Assembly: GCF_020526085.1 (NCBI RefSeq) | Contig: NZ_CP084874.1 | Location: 3,658,001 to 3,722,000, forward strand | Direction of reading: 5' to 3' | Length of the DNA: 64,000 nucleotides | From: Klebsiella africana | Lineage (GTDB): Bacteria; Pseudomonadota; Gammaproteobacteria; Enterobacterales; Enterobacteriaceae | Part shown: positions 50,661-60,317 of the stretch, in pieces | Position numbering within the stretch: the stretch's first letter is position 1 | How the letters are laid out: each line of letters begins with the position of its first letter | The notes under the pieces: model-generated | What the model was told of the DNA's origin: nothing | Database searches by the model: none | The model's input: only the letters and a program-made list of their open reading frames with translations | Position numbers and translations under genes: made by a program

Positions 50661-51305
50661 TTGCAGCACAATAAAATTCTTATCCGGCAGCTTGGCCTGC
50701 AACCTTATGAACCCGTCTCGCAGGCGATGCATGAATTCACCGACGCTCGCGATGAAAACACCCTCGACGAGATCTGGCTGGTGGAACATCACCCGGTCTT
50801 CACGCAGGGCCAGGCCGGGAAAGCAGAACATGTCCTGGTTCCTGGCGATATTCCGGTGATCCAAAGCGATCGCGGCGGCCAGGTAACCTATCATGGTCCA
50901 GGGCAGCAGGTAATGTACGTGTTGTTGAATCTTAAACGCCGCAAGCTAGGCGTACGCGAGCTGGTGACGCTGCTGGAACAAACAGTCGTCAACACCCTGG
51001 CCGAATACGGTATCGACTCCCATCCCCGCGCCGATGCCCCAGGCGTCTACGTCGGCGAACGCAAAATCTGCTCTCTGGGGCTGAGGATCCGCAAAGGCTG
51101 TTCTTTCCACGGCCTGGCGCTCAATATTGCGATGGATCTGACACCATTTTTGCGTATCAATCCCTGCGGCTACGCTGGCATGGAGATGACGCAAATGCGC
51201 CAGTGGCAGCCGGCTGTATCGCCTGAAAAAGTCGCTCCACGTCTGGTCGCCAATCTGCTGGCGCTGCTGAATAACCCACCTTACGAATACCTCGCTCAGG
51301 AATAA
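50661..51305 (+). CDS. lipB: octanoyl-ACP:protein N-octanoyltransferase
   Basis: Moves octanoate from ACP to lipoyl domains of pyruvate and 2-oxoglutarate dehydrogenases and GcvH; LipA then adds sulfur. 214 residues. Catalytic Cys in [12 protein letters not shown] and Lys in [12 protein letters not shown]; substrate motif [12 protein letters not shown]. Start is TTG 50661 ([12 protein letters not shown]), the same rare start type as E. coli lipB; AGATGTTGTT upstream offers only a weak ribosome site. Confidence 0.95.
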   Translation: MQHNKILIRQLGLQPYEPVSQAMHEFTDARDENTLDEIWLVEHHPVFTQGQAGKAEHVLVPGDIPVIQSDRGGQVTYHGPGQQVMYVLLNLKRRKLGVRELVTLLEQTVVNTLAEYGIDSHPRADAPGVYVGERKICSLGLRIRKGCSFHGLALNIAMDLTPFLRINPCGYAGMEMTQMRQWQPAVSPEKVAPRLVANLLALLNNPPYEYLAQE

Positions 51306-51440
51306 GTGCGGCGCCCCGCTCACGGCGGGGCTCAAGATCCAAACATCACGATTAACTCGCTATTTTTGCAATCAATTGTCACGCACGGCAACGCGGTAGG
51401 CCGCTATACTTGGCCTATCACTCTCAACCGGACTTATCGC

Positions 51441-52400
51441 GTGCCAGAGAATACGCCTCCGTCAGAATCCCCTGAACGACAGGATGAACGTTACGACCGC
51501 CAGATGTTTCGCATCCTGCGCAATATTGACCTCAATCTGTTGACCATCTTCGAAGCCGTGTATGTACATAAAGGTATCGTCAACGCCGCGAAGATACTTA
51601 ATATCACGCCGTCGGCCATAAGCCAGTCCATTAACAAACTGCGGGCGCTTTTCCCCGATCCGCTGTTTATTCGCAAAGGACAAGGGGTGACCCCCACCGC
51701 CTATGCCACCCATCTTCACCAGTACATCAGCCGCGGCATGGAGGCTTTCCTCAGCGCGCTGGATATTACCGGTAGTTCACATCAACAGCGGGTGATCACC
51801 ATCGCCAGCACGCCCTCCATGGGGGCGCTGCTGATGCCGACCATCGCCAGCGCCCTGAAACCGGCTTTTCCGCAGATCCTGTTGCACAATATCGCCATCA
51901 ATGATGCGGCGCGACAGATCGACCAGCGCCAGGTCGATCTGCTCATTGATACCCACCTGCACAGCGGCCAGGCGATAAGCCATCATGTGCTGTATCAGGA
52001 TCGGGTGCAGATGTACTGCCGCTCCGGGCATCCTGCTCTGCACACTCAGCAGGATGAAACCACCCTCAGCCAGTATGAGTTCGCGCTCCTGCTGCCGGAA
52101 GGCCAGCGTTATCCCACTCTGCACCGTCGGTTACAGGAAGAGATGGGCGAGCGACGCTGCGGTTTCAGCACCTTCAACCTGCTGACCCAGGCAGCGATGG
52201 TTGCCCAGAGCGACATGCTGGGGCTGACCACCGAGCGCCTGTTTGCTACAGTATCCCGGCTTTGGCCGCTGCAAATTCTCGACTACCCCGCTCTGCAGGA
52301 CGAAAAAATTGATGTCGCGCTGCTTTACAATAAACAGAGCGGGAAAGAGCCATTGCTGAAAGAGATCATCGAAACAGTGATCCAGACGTTCAGGACATAG
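51441..52400 (+). CDS. ybeF: LysR-family regulator YbeF
   Basis: Putative transcription regulator between lipB and lipA, target unknown. Helix-turn-helix about 30-75 (IDLNLLTIFEAVYVHKGIVN, then SAISQSINKLRALF), then an effector domain. I use GTG 51441, giving 319 residues, close to the 317 of E. coli; ATG 51504 would cut 21 residues and a longer in-frame reading reaches back to the lipB end. The effector domain looks much less like E. coli YbeF than the DNA-binding part. tatact at 51413-51418 may be its -10. Confidence 0.82.
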   Translation: MPENTPPSESPERQDERYDRQMFRILRNIDLNLLTIFEAVYVHKGIVNAAKILNITPSAISQSINKLRALFPDPLFIRKGQGVTPTAYATHLHQYISRGMEAFLSALDITGSSHQQRVITIASTPSMGALLMPTIASALKPAFPQILLHNIAINDAARQIDQRQVDLLIDTHLHSGQAISHHVLYQDRVQMYCRSGHPALHTQQDETTLSQYEFALLLPEGQRYPTLHRRLQEEMGERRCGFSTFNLLTQAAMVAQSDMLGLTTERLFATVSRLWPLQILDYPALQDEKIDVALLYNKQSGKEPLLKEIIETVIQTFRT

Positions 52401-52580
52401 CGCACGGAAGGGAAAAGGATAAAACAACAACTATTTTACAATTTGCCGGGCAGGCAGGCTGCTTTCTGCCCCTTTTCAATGGTATACTGCCTGCTCTTGA
52501 TTCAAAAATAGTTGATAATTGCAACATTTCATTGAATTAATTCGCTTTCCTTCGTGACTCGCAACTGGAACACGCACGCT

Positions 52581-53546
52581 ATGAGTAAACCCATTGTGAT
52601 GGAACGCGGTGTTAAGTACCGCGACGCCGATAAAATGGCCCTTATCCCGGTGAAAAACGTGGCAACTGAGCGTGAAGCTCTGCTCAGAAAACCGGAATGG
52701 ATGAAAATCAAACTTCCGGCAGACTCGTCCCGTATCCAGGGTATCAAAGCAGCGATGCGTAAGAACGGCCTGCACTCTGTGTGCGAAGAGGCCTCCTGCC
52801 CGAACCTTGCAGAATGCTTCAACCACGGTACCGCGACCTTTATGATCCTCGGCGCGATCTGTACCCGCCGTTGCCCGTTCTGCGACGTCGCGCATGGACG
52901 CCCGGTCGCGCCAGATGCGAACGAGCCATTGAAGCTGGCGCAAACTATCGCCGATATGGGTTTGCGCTACGTCGTGGTCACCTCGGTGGACCGTGACGAC
53001 CTGCGCGATGGCGGCGCACAGCATTTTGCCGACTGCATCAGCGCTATTCGCGAGAAAAACCCGTCAATTAAGATTGAAACACTGGTTCCGGATTTCCGTG
53101 GCCGTATGGATCGCGCCCTCGATATTCTGACCGTAACCCCGCCGGACGTCTTTAACCACAACCTCGAAAACGTACCGCGTCTTTATCGTCAGGTCCGTCC
53201 GGGCGCGGATTATAACTGGTCGCTGAAGCTGCTGGAGCGTTTTAAAGAAGCGCATCCGGAGATCCCGACGAAATCCGGCCTGATGGTAGGTCTGGGCGAA
53301 ACCAACGACGAGATTATCGACGTGATGCGCGACCTGCGCCGTCACGGCGTCACCATGCTGACGTTAGGCCAGTATCTGCAGCCGAGCCGTCATCACCTGC
53401 CGGTGCAGCGCTACGTCAGCCCGGAAGAGTTTGAAGAGATGAAAGCAGAAGCAATGGCGATGGGCTTCACCCACGCCGCCTGCGGTCCCTTCGTCCGCTC
53501 TTCCTATCATGCCGATCTGCAGGCTAAAGGGATGGAAGTTAAATAA
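52581..53546 (+). CDS. lipA: lipoyl synthase
   Basis: Radical-SAM enzyme inserting two sulfurs into octanoyl groups. 321 residues. Auxiliary cluster cysteines C68, C73, C79 ([12 protein letters not shown]), radical-SAM C94, C98, C101 (CTRRCPFC), and the C-terminal RSSYHAD serine that ligates the auxiliary cluster. ATG 52581 matches E. coli. Convergent with tatE. Confidence 0.97.
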   Translation: MSKPIVMERGVKYRDADKMALIPVKNVATEREALLRKPEWMKIKLPADSSRIQGIKAAMRKNGLHSVCEEASCPNLAECFNHGTATFMILGAICTRRCPFCDVAHGRPVAPDANEPLKLAQTIADMGLRYVVVTSVDRDDLRDGGAQHFADCISAIREKNPSIKIETLVPDFRGRMDRALDILTVTPPDVFNHNLENVPRLYRQVRPGADYNWSLKLLERFKEAHPEIPTKSGLMVGLGETNDEIIDVMRDLRRHGVTMLTLGQYLQPSRHHLPVQRYVSPEEFEEMKAEAMAMGFTHAACGPFVRSSYHADLQAKGMEVK

Positions 53547-53558
53547 CCTGCCGCTTCC

Positions 53559-53586
53559 GCCGCTGCGCGCCTTTCCGGCGCAGCGG
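53559..53586 (+). other. hairpin after lipA without T-tract
   Basis: gccgctgcgc / gcgcagcggc, 10-bp perfect stem with a short GC-rich loop, 12 bases after the lipA stop; followed by tctctcc, so more likely an mRNA 3'-end barrier than an intrinsic terminator. Confidence 0.55.
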
Positions 53587-53660
53587 CTCTCTCCGCTGCA
53601 CCCGCTACGCCAGTCCGTAACAGTTAGTTGCATCTTTTCTCCGCGGCGCCGACAAAAACG

Positions 53661-53690
53661 ACAAAGGCCGCAACGATAAACGTCGCGGCC
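53661..53690 (-). terminator. tatE terminator
   Basis: On the minus strand ggccgcgacg / cgttgcggcc forms a 10-bp stem with one G-U pair and tttat loop, then tttgtcgttttt. Confidence 0.8.
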
Positions 53691-53733
53691 CCTTCGCCGT
53701 CCAGCCAGTCTCCTTCCAGGAGCGTCTGGTCAA

Positions 53734-53940
53734 TTACTCTTTATGAGAGAGCTTCTGCGCCGGCGCTTCTTCTTCTGCGGTGGTCTTCTTCGCGCTATCG
53801 TCATCTTCGTTCATGGCTTTTTTAAAGCCCTTGATAGCCGAACCCAGGTCGCCGCCCAGCGTACGTAATTTCTTGGTACCAAACACTAAGATAATCAGTG
53901 CTGCGACTACCAGCAGTTTGGTAATACTAATCTCACCCAT
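53734..53940 (-). CDS. tatE: TatE, TatA-like twin-arginine translocase subunit
   Basis: Single-span inner-membrane component of the Tat export pathway, minor paralogue of TatA. 68 residues: hydrophobic helix [20 protein letters not shown], hinge [10 protein letters not shown], amphipathic helix [11 protein letters not shown], acidic tail ending LSHKE as in E. coli (67 residues). Confidence 0.95.
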   Translation of the reverse strand: MGEISITKLLVVAALIILVFGTKKLRTLGGDLGSAIKGFKKAMNEDDDSAKKTTAEEEAPAQKLSHKE

Positions 53941-54182
53941 AGCTAACCTTCTTCTCTATACAAGCTGCGAATACGCCATCATACACGCATTTATCCGTCC
54001 TATTGTAATCCACCTGTGCGTGGGCTGCGTGATTCGGCCCATGGCCTCCCCTCCGGGAGTGAGCGCTGAGATGTCCATCCTGACGTGCACAGCGAATTAT
54101 TGGGATAAACAATACGGGTATTTGACGCGCGGACACAATAGCAATCTGTAACAAGGTGAATCAAGTCTTGTTTAAAAAAACA

Positions 54183-54971
54183 TCACAATAATTGCGGCGG
54201 CGCAAAGCGTCGGTTGTGCAATACCGGCAAACGCTCGCGAACGCGCGCAAGGTAGTCCGCGGAGAGATCGGCAAAGATCAGCTGCGGTTCGCTCCCTGCT
54301 CCGGCCAATGTAGTCCCCAGCGGATCAATAATCCGGCTCTGCCCTATATTACGCGTCCCACACTCGCCTGCCGCCACGATATAACAGGTAGTATCGAGGG
54401 CGCGTGCCGCCAGCAGCGTCGCCCAGTGATGCTCTTTCTGCGGCCCTTTCACCCATGCTGCGGGCAACACCAGCAGCTGTGCACCGTTCAGGGCCAACGA
54501 CAGCGCCAGCTCCGGAAAGCGCAGATCGTAGCAGGTCATCAGGCCAACGCGGAATCCCGCCACCTCGATTACCGGTGGGATCTGCTGACCGGGATCCACC
54601 CGCCGCGACTCCTGCATCGCGAAGGCATCATATAAATGAATTTTGTGATAATGGGTAATCACAGCGCCATCCCGTAAGACCACCAGCGTATTGGTCGCTC
54701 TCCCCTCCCCCGACGGCACATGCAGCGTCAGGACCGTGGTCAGGCTGTTACGCCCGCTCTCGGCCAACAGCAGTTGCAAAAATTCCCCGTCCAGCGACTG
54801 AGCCGATTTCACTGACAGATCCGGGTCACTGTCATCCCGCGCCAGCAACGCCTCCGGCAGCACCAGCAGCGCCGCCCCTTCACGCGCCGCCTGCTGCATC
54901 ATCGCCACACAGGTTTGTGCATTCGTCCGCCATACTGGCGTGACGGCAAATTGTCCTGCCGCTACCCGCAT
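54183..54971 (-). CDS. ybeM: deaminated-glutathione amidase (Nit1/YbeM type), intact
   Basis: Nitrilase-superfamily repair enzyme hydrolysing deaminated glutathione, a transaminase side product. 262 residues. Triad complete: Glu40 (LVLPEALLA), Lys110 (HYHKIHLYD), Cys147 ([11 protein letters not shown]). In E. coli K-12 the gene is disrupted; here it is full length. Divergent from crcB with 89 bases between. Confidence 0.9.
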   Translation of the reverse strand: MRVAAGQFAVTPVWRTNAQTCVAMMQQAAREGAALLVLPEALLARDDSDPDLSVKSAQSLDGEFLQLLLAESGRNSLTTVLTLHVPSGEGRATNTLVVLRDGAVITHYHKIHLYDAFAMQESRRVDPGQQIPPVIEVAGFRVGLMTCYDLRFPELALSLALNGAQLLVLPAAWVKGPQKEHHWATLLAARALDTTCYIVAAGECGTRNIGQSRIIDPLGTTLAGAGSEPQLIFADLSADYLARVRERLPVLHNRRFAPPQLL

Positions 54972-55060
54972 GTTCTTCTCCCGTCAGGTTATGGATAGCC
55001 AATCGCGCCTGATGCGCGCTACACTTGACACTCTCTTACATCAAATAGCAGGAAACGACC

Positions 55061-55444
55061 GTGTTTCAACTTCTTTGCGCCGTTTTTATTGGCGGCGGCA
55101 CCGGCAGCGTATTGCGCTGGTGGCTGGGCATGAAGCTCAATCCTGTGCATCACGCTATCCCGATTGGGACCCTGACGGCCAACCTGGTTGGCGCCTTTGT
55201 GATTGGTGCCGGTCTGGCATGGTTTAATCGTTTGACCGGCATTGACCCGATGTGGAAGCTGCTGATTACCACCGGTTTCTGCGGCGGCCTGACCACGTTC
55301 TCCACTTTCTCTGCGGAAGTGGTGTTTCTCCTGCAGCAGGGGCGAGTGAGCTGGGCGCTACTCAACGTCGCGGTAAATTTGCTGGGGTCGTTTGCCATGA
55401 CCGCGGTCGCCTTTTGGCTCTTTTCACAAGCAGCCAGCCGCTAA
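55061..55444 (+). CDS. crcB: fluoride channel CrcB/FluC
   Basis: Dual-topology dimeric channel exporting fluoride. 127 residues, four membrane helices; [25 protein letters not shown] and [17 protein letters not shown] carry the pore Asn, Phe and Thr/Ser track. GTG start 55061 after AGGAAAC. No fluoride riboswitch is visible in the short leader. Confidence 0.95.
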   Translation: MFQLLCAVFIGGGTGSVLRWWLGMKLNPVHHAIPIGTLTANLVGAFVIGAGLAWFNRLTGIDPMWKLLITTGFCGGLTTFSTFSAEVVFLLQQGRVSWALLNVAVNLLGSFAMTAVAFWLFSQAASR

Positions 55445-55463
55445 GCGCGCGGCAAGCAGGCAA

Positions 55464-55490
55464 AAAAAAACCCGCTAATAGCGGGTTTTT
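55464..55490. terminator. bidirectional terminator crcB / cspE
   Basis: aaaaacccgct / agcgggttttt stem, aat loop, A-run before and T-run after; between convergent genes. Confidence 0.9.
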
Positions 55491-55510
55491 ATATTCTGCT
55501 GACGCGTTGC

Positions 55511-55720
55511 TTACAGAGCGATGACGTTTGCAGCAGAAGGGCCTTTGGCACCGTTAGTGATTTCGAACTCTACGCGCTGACCTTCAGCCAGAGTTTTGAA
55601 ACCGTTGGACTGGATTGCAGAGAAGTGTACGAATACATCTTTGCTGCCATCTTCCGGAGTAATGAAACCGAATCCTTTGGACTCATTAAACCACTTAACG
55701 TTACCTTTAATCTTAGACAT
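55511..55720 (-). CDS. cspE: cold-shock-family protein CspE
   Basis: Constitutive RNA chaperone and antiterminator, also tied to chromosome condensation and camphor resistance with crcB. 69 residues, near-identical to E. coli. RNP1 KGFGFITP and RNP2 VFVHFSA. ATG 55720 ([11 protein letters not shown]). Long leader upstream towards pagP. Confidence 0.97.
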   Translation of the reverse strand: MSKIKGNVKWFNESKGFGFITPEDGSKDVFVHFSAIQSNGFKTLAEGQRVEFEITNGAKGPSAANVIAL

Positions 55721-55914
55721 CAAAATTACCTTTATATGAAAAATCGACACTAATGCTGTGTCGGGTATCAGTACACCAATTGTGGTACCTTTTGTCCAGT
55801 GCAACTTTGCTAAAAAGTGATAAAAGTCGCTATCTTTTTTAGTGGGTAACGCTTTAGTCCTTGTTTTTCAACAAGACGCGCCACTTATCTCATTTATTGC
55901 TAAGACTTAGCGAA

Positions 55915-56484
55915 TTAAAACTGAATACGCGCCCAGGCGAAGTAAACGTTACCGTTATTGTAGGTGCCAGGAATATAGGTCATCTGGAACGTTGCCGGGC
56001 CGTAACCTATTGACGCTAATGGCAAGATCACCGGGATCGGGATGTAGTCCCAGTTATCGCGCGCCGTCACGCCGAGGGTATAGCCAAGACCAAGGCGGAA
56101 GTTCTGGTCGGTCAGCGGGCGCCAGGTTTTCTCCCAACCATAGCCGCCGATAGGCTCCCACTTATTAAAAGAGTCTTTGAACGCCATCAGGTACAGGCCG
56201 TGCCAGTTCCCTTTCTCATCCCAGCGCGAGACGCCGAAACCCGCCCCCCACGGACGTTCGTTATACTTATCGGTCTTTTCCTTATCATAGGCAAAGCGCG
56301 CGTGCCAGGTGATGGCTGGAACGTACAGATCATAGTGCTCCGGCGCATTCCACGTCTGTGCCACGTTATTACTTAAGGTTTGGTAACCTTCGCTAAGGGT
56401 CGATGAAAACGACGCGCTGGCGTTTCCGGACACCAATAACCATCCTAAAAAACCAAGAGAAAACAATGATAAACGACGTAGCAT
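55915..56484 (-). CDS. pagP: PagP, lipid A palmitoyltransferase
   Basis: Outer-membrane enzyme that moves palmitate from phospholipid to lipid A, giving resistance to cationic peptides. 189 residues from ATG 56484 ([15 protein letters not shown]); a GTG two codons earlier is an alternative. Signal peptide to about 25, then the amphipathic clamp helix and an 8-strand barrel. Catalytic His in [10 protein letters not shown] and Asp-Ser in [10 protein letters not shown]-terminal Phe. N-terminus differs strongly from E. coli, the barrel does not. I found no clear PhoP box. Confidence 0.95.
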   Translation of the reverse strand: MLRRLSLFSLGFLGWLLVSGNASASFSSTLSEGYQTLSNNVAQTWNAPEHYDLYVPAITWHARFAYDKEKTDKYNERPWGAGFGVSRWDEKGNWHGLYLMAFKDSFNKWEPIGGYGWEKTWRPLTDQNFRLGLGYTLGVTARDNWDYIPIPVILPLASIGYGPATFQMTYIPGTYNNGNVYFAWARIQF

Positions 56485-56666
56485 CAACACTTTTCTATTA
56501 CCAGTTTCATTTAAAAGTCATCTAAAATAGCAAAGATAGACTCAATACAGGCTGAACGAAATAAGGCAAACTCCTGATTTTCACCCGATGTCTATCAGCG
56601 CTTCTTAACTATCCATCTGGTGATTATATCCAGCGCGATGGCGTAAGCGTAGTTCTTAGCGCTTTA

Positions 56667-56680
56667 TTGATTTGCATCAG
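56667..56680 (+). promoter_or_regulatory. FNR-like site upstream of dcuC
   Basis: TTGATTTGCATCAG matches TTGAT-N4-ATCAA in 9 of 10 positions; a -10-like TAAAAT follows at 56716-56721. Fits anaerobic activation of dcuC. The 287-base pagP-dcuC gap holds no gene that I can see. Confidence 0.6.
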
Positions 56681-56771
56681 CGAGTTTCGTCGCTTTTTTC
56701 GGCACATTCGCACACTAAAATTTGGTGCAACGCTTTTTTATCTACATATTCTTTGGGCTTAGGGGTTATAA

Positions 56772-58145
56772 ATGCTGACGTTTGTTGAGATCCTGATTGG
56801 GATTGTGGTCATTGTGGGCGTTGCCCGCTATATCATTAAGGGCTATTCGGCCACCGGGGTACTGTTCGTCGGAGGGCTAATCTTATTGATTGTCAGCGCC
56901 CTGCTGGGACATAAAGTCCTCCCGAGCAATACCGACAGCACCGGTTATTCTGCCACCGATATTATTGAATACATTAAGATTCTACTCATGAGCCGCGGCG
57001 GCGATCTGGGTATGATGATTATGATGCTGTGCGGTTTCGCCACCTATATGACCCACATTGGCGCCAATGATATGGTGGTAAAATTAGCATCAAAGCCACT
57101 GCGCTATATTAATTCGCCCTACCTGTTGATGATTGCCGCCTATTTTGTCGCCTGCCTGATGTCGCTCGCGGTATCTTCAGCCACCGGCCTTGGCGTGCTG
57201 CTAATGGCAACGCTGTTTCCGGTGATGGTGAACGTCGGCATCAGCCGCGGGGCGGCGGCAGCCATTTGCGCCTCACCGGCGGCGATTATCCTCTCGCCCA
57301 CCTCTGGCGATGTTGTACTGGCGGCCAAAGCCGCTGAAATGCCGCTGATCGACTTTGCCTTCAAAACCACGCTGCCGATCTCCATCGCGGCCATTATCTG
57401 CATGGCGATCGCCCACTTCTTCTGGCAGCGTTACCTGGATAAAAAAGAGAACATTTCCCACGAAATGCTCGACGTCAACGAGATCACCACCACCGCCCCG
57501 GCGCTGTATGCCATCCTGCCATTTACCCCGATTATCGGCGTGCTGATCTTTGACGGCAAATGGGGGCCGGAACTGCACATTATTACCATTCTCGTCGGCT
57601 GCATGCTGCTGGCGGCGCTCCTCGAGTTCCTGCGCGGGTTTAACACCAAAAATGTCTTTAGCGGGCTGGAAGTTGCCTACCGTGGCATGGCCGACGCCTT
57701 CGCCGGCGTAGTGATGCTGCTGGTTGCCGCGGGCGTCTTTGCCCAGGGGTTAAGCACTATCGGCTTTATTAACGGTCTGATCTCGATCGCCACCTCCTTC
57801 GGCTCGGCCAGCATTATTCTGATGCTGGTGCTGGTGATCCTGACCATGCTGGCGGCCATGACCACCGGCTCCGGCAATGCCCCGTTCTATGCTTTTGTTG
57901 AAATGATCCCCAAGCTGGCCCACTCCTCCGGCATCAACCCGGCTTACCTGTCGATTCCGATGCTGCAGGCCTCTAACCTCGGCCGTACGATATCGCCGGT
58001 CTCTGGCGTGGTGGTCGCCGTTGCCGGGATGGCAAAGATTTCACCGTTCGAAGTGGTCAAGCGCACTTCCGTGCCGGTGCTCGTTGGCCTGCTGGTGGTG
58101 ATCGTTGCTACTGAAATCCTGGTACCGGGCAGCGCGCTCCGCTAA
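56772..58145 (+). CDS. dcuC: anaerobic C4-dicarboxylate transporter DcuC
   Basis: Exchanges or exports succinate and fumarate across the inner membrane during anaerobic growth. 457 residues (E. coli 461), about twelve membrane segments; ends early relative to E. coli. Conserved SSATGLGVLLMATLFPVMVN and TTGSGNAPFYAFVEM. Preceded by an FNR-like site, followed by a strong terminator. Confidence 0.96.
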   Translation: MLTFVEILIGIVVIVGVARYIIKGYSATGVLFVGGLILLIVSALLGHKVLPSNTDSTGYSATDIIEYIKILLMSRGGDLGMMIMMLCGFATYMTHIGANDMVVKLASKPLRYINSPYLLMIAAYFVACLMSLAVSSATGLGVLLMATLFPVMVNVGISRGAAAAICASPAAIILSPTSGDVVLAAKAAEMPLIDFAFKTTLPISIAAIICMAIAHFFWQRYLDKKENISHEMLDVNEITTTAPALYAILPFTPIIGVLIFDGKWGPELHIITILVGCMLLAALLEFLRGFNTKNVFSGLEVAYRGMADAFAGVVMLLVAAGVFAQGLSTIGFINGLISIATSFGSASIILMLVLVILTMLAAMTTGSGNAPFYAFVEMIPKLAHSSGINPAYLSIPMLQASNLGRTISPVSGVVVAVAGMAKISPFEVVKRTSVPVLVGLLVVIVATEILVPGSALR

Positions 58146-58160
58146 TGGTCTAACCAGGTG

Positions 58161-58186
58161 AAAAGGCGCCATCAGGCGCCTTTTTT
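58161..58186 (+). terminator. dcuC terminator
   Basis: ggcgcc-atca-ggcgcc hairpin flanked by aaaa and six T, 15 bases after the stop. Confidence 0.92.
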
Positions 58187-58237
58187 ATGCTTTAATAACT
58201 CCCCGTTATCTTTTGCCATCCACAATCAGGAATAACC

Positions 58238-59035
58238 ATGTTCAGGAAGGATTTCGCCGCGCTTGCCCTGGTGCTTACCGCCACTCAGGCCGGCGCTGAA
58301 CCGCTCACCGCGACGCGATACGCTGATTTTGACCGCTATGTCCTTGCCCTCTCCTGGCAAACCGGATTCTGTCAGAGCATGTATGACCGCAATCGCAACG
58401 AACCGGAAGAGTGTCGCCTGCAGCAGGAGACCGCGAATAAAGCCGACTTTCTGACCGTGCATGGCCTGTGGCCCGGGCTGCCAAAGTCCATCGCCGCGCG
58501 CGGAGTGGATGAACGTCGCTGGATGCGCTACGGCTGCGCCACGCGTCCGGTGCCTAACATGCCGGAAGTAAAAGCGAACCGCAAATGCCAGGCGGCGGAG
58601 ACCGGGCTATCGCTGGAGATGGCTAATAAGCTCAATAGCGTGATGCCGGGCTCAGGCGGTACCTCCTGCCTGGAGCGTTACGAGTACGCCAAACATGGCG
58701 TCTGCTTCGGCTTTGATCCCGACAGCTATTTTGGCACCATGGTGCGCCTGAATGGGGAAATTAAGCGCAGCCCGGTAGGCGATTTCCTCGCGAAGCACTA
58801 TGGTCAGACCGTCAGCCGCGCCGACTTCGACGCCGCCGTGGCCCGCGCCTGGGGTCCGCAAAGCGTGAAAGCGTTTAAATTAACCTGTAACGGTAATCCG
58901 GCCTATCTGACCGAGATGCAAATCTCCCTCAACGCCGCCACCATCAACGCCCCGCTGGCCACCTCCGCTTTTCTACCGCAGCCTCACCCGGGTAACTGTG
59001 GAAGCCAGTTTATCCTCGATAAGGTGGGCCAGTAG
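58238..59035 (+). CDS. rna: periplasmic ribonuclease I
   Basis: Broad-specificity RNase of the T2 family in the periplasm. 265 residues. Signal MFRKDFAALALVLTATQAGA, cleaved about residue 20. Catalytic segments CAS1 FLTVHGLWPG and CAS2 YEYAKHGVCFG each hold the active histidine; several cysteines for disulfides. In E. coli K-12 the cit cluster separates dcuC from rna; here only 92 bases do. Confidence 0.95.
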   Translation: MFRKDFAALALVLTATQAGAEPLTATRYADFDRYVLALSWQTGFCQSMYDRNRNEPEECRLQQETANKADFLTVHGLWPGLPKSIAARGVDERRWMRYGCATRPVPNMPEVKANRKCQAAETGLSLEMANKLNSVMPGSGGTSCLERYEYAKHGVCFGFDPDSYFGTMVRLNGEIKRSPVGDFLAKHYGQTVSRADFDAAVARAWGPQSVKAFKLTCNGNPAYLTEMQISLNAATINAPLATSAFLPQPHPGNCGSQFILDKVGQ

Positions 59036-59149
59036 CGTAAAGCGACGTCCTGAGCAGAAAACGCCGTCCGCCGGGTGGCGTTACACGCTGAATGTGCGTT
59101 TCATCACTTCAAACTGCCGACAACTCTCAGTATGATGGTAGGACCTTAA

Positions 59150-59180
59150 CCCTTGCCCCTTTCGGCGAGGGTTTTCTTTT
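59150..59180 (+). terminator. terminator between rna and rnk
   Basis: cccttgcc / ggcgaggg stem (one G-U), cctttc loop, ttttctttt; 33 bases before the rnk start. Confidence 0.82.
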
Positions 59181-59213
59181 ACGGACAGGTTCCTGGATAA
59201 CATGGAGTATGCA

Positions 59214-59624
59214 ATGACCAGACCCGCAATCATCATTAACGAACTGGATGCCGAACGTATCGACAGGCTGCTGGAGCAGCCGGCCTTCGCCAACTCGCCG
59301 GTTGCCGATGCCCTGAATGACGAACTCGACCGCGCGCAAATGTTGGCGCCGGAAGCAATGCCCCATGATGTCGTCACCATGAACAGTACGGTAAAATTCC
59401 GCGATTTAACCAGCGGCGAAGAGCGTGTGCGCACGCTGGTGTTTCCGACGCAGGTGACCGACAGCGCCAACCAGCTCTCCGTCCTCGCGCCGGTGGGCGC
59501 CGCGCTGCTGGGTCTCAAGGTTGGCAGCACCATTCACTGGGAGCTGCCTGGCGGCGCATCAACGCACCTGGAAGTGCTGGAGCTACTTTACCAACCGGAA
59601 GCCGCTGGCGAATTCCACCGTTAA
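59214..59624 (+). CDS. rnk: Rnk, GreA-like nucleoside-diphosphate-kinase regulator
   Basis: Binds RNA polymerase in the secondary channel through a GreA/GreB-type C-terminal domain, without the coiled-coil tips needed for cleavage. 136 residues, same as E. coli. Short N-terminal helix pair ([16 protein letters not shown]) and FKBP-like domain ([10 protein letters not shown] ... [15 protein letters not shown]). ATG 59214 (MTRPAIIIN) chosen by homology over ATG 59202. Confidence 0.95.
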   Translation: MTRPAIIINELDAERIDRLLEQPAFANSPVADALNDELDRAQMLAPEAMPHDVVTMNSTVKFRDLTSGEERVRTLVFPTQVTDSANQLSVLAPVGAALLGLKVGSTIHWELPGGASTHLEVLELLYQPEAAGEFHR

Positions 59625-59813
59625 TCCCCGCTGCCTGAGGCGTTTCACGCTTTACTCAGAGGATGTCTGCACATCCTCTTTCTGCTGTTTCTTTCCCCAC
59701 TTACCCTTTTTTACGCTTTCCGCTCGTCCGACTGACAGTTTTGCGACCTGAATGACACAATATCCGCATATAATATGTTGATATAGAGGCAAAATGAACA
59801 AGGAGGATTGCAT

Positions 59814-60242
59814 ATGTATAAGACTATCATTATGCCCGTTGATGTCTTTGAGATGGCGCTGAGCGACAAGGCCGTCCGACATGCGGAGTTTCTGGCTCAG
59901 CAGGATGGAGTGATCCATCTGCTGCATGTATTACCCGGTTCAGCGAGCTTTACCATGAGCCGCTTTACTGCCGACCTGCGGCGGTTTGAGGAACATCTGC
60001 AGCATGAAGCAGAAACCCGTCTGCAAACGATGGTCAGCCACTTCAGTATTGATCCCTCTCGTATCAAGCTACATGTGCGTTTCGGCAGCGTTCGCGATAT
60101 GGTGAATGAGCTGGCCAGTGAAATTAATGCCGATGTGGTGGTGATTGGCTCGCGCAACCCGTCTATCAGCACCCATCTGCTCGGCTCTAACGCCTCAAGC
60201 GTAATTCGCCATGCCCATATCCCGGTGATGGTTGTCAGATAA
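59814..60242 (+). CDS. uspG: universal stress protein UspG
   Basis: UspA-superfamily ATP-binding stress protein, adhesion and motility linked in E. coli. 142 residues. Nucleotide-binding signature [20 protein letters not shown] near the end. ATG 59814 sits seven bases after a perfect AGGAGG (59801-59806). A TATAAT at 59769-59774 may be the -10. Convergent with ahpF. Confidence 0.95.
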   Translation: MYKTIIMPVDVFEMALSDKAVRHAEFLAQQDGVIHLLHVLPGSASFTMSRFTADLRRFEEHLQHEAETRLQTMVSHFSIDPSRIKLHVRFGSVRDMVNELASEINADVVVIGSRNPSISTHLLGSNASSVIRHAHIPVMVVR

Positions 60243-60260
60243 GCGCGAGGAACAGGTAAC

Positions 60261-60294
60261 AAAAAAGAGGCTACCCCAGGGTAGCCTCTTTGTT
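60261..60294. terminator. bidirectional terminator uspG / ahpF
   Basis: aaagaggctaccc / gggtagcctcttt, 13-bp arms around ca, A-run and T-run on either side. Confidence 0.9.
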
Positions 60295-60317
60295 ATGCAG
60301 GTCTATTGTCTGACTTG

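Noticed and set aside
54972..55060. Fluoride riboswitch before crcB
   Set aside because: The leader is under 90 bases, shared with divergent ybeM, and lacks the conserved crcB-motif elements.
56485..56600. PhoP box upstream of pagP
   Set aside because: No GTTTA-N5-GTTTA type repeat visible on the coding strand.
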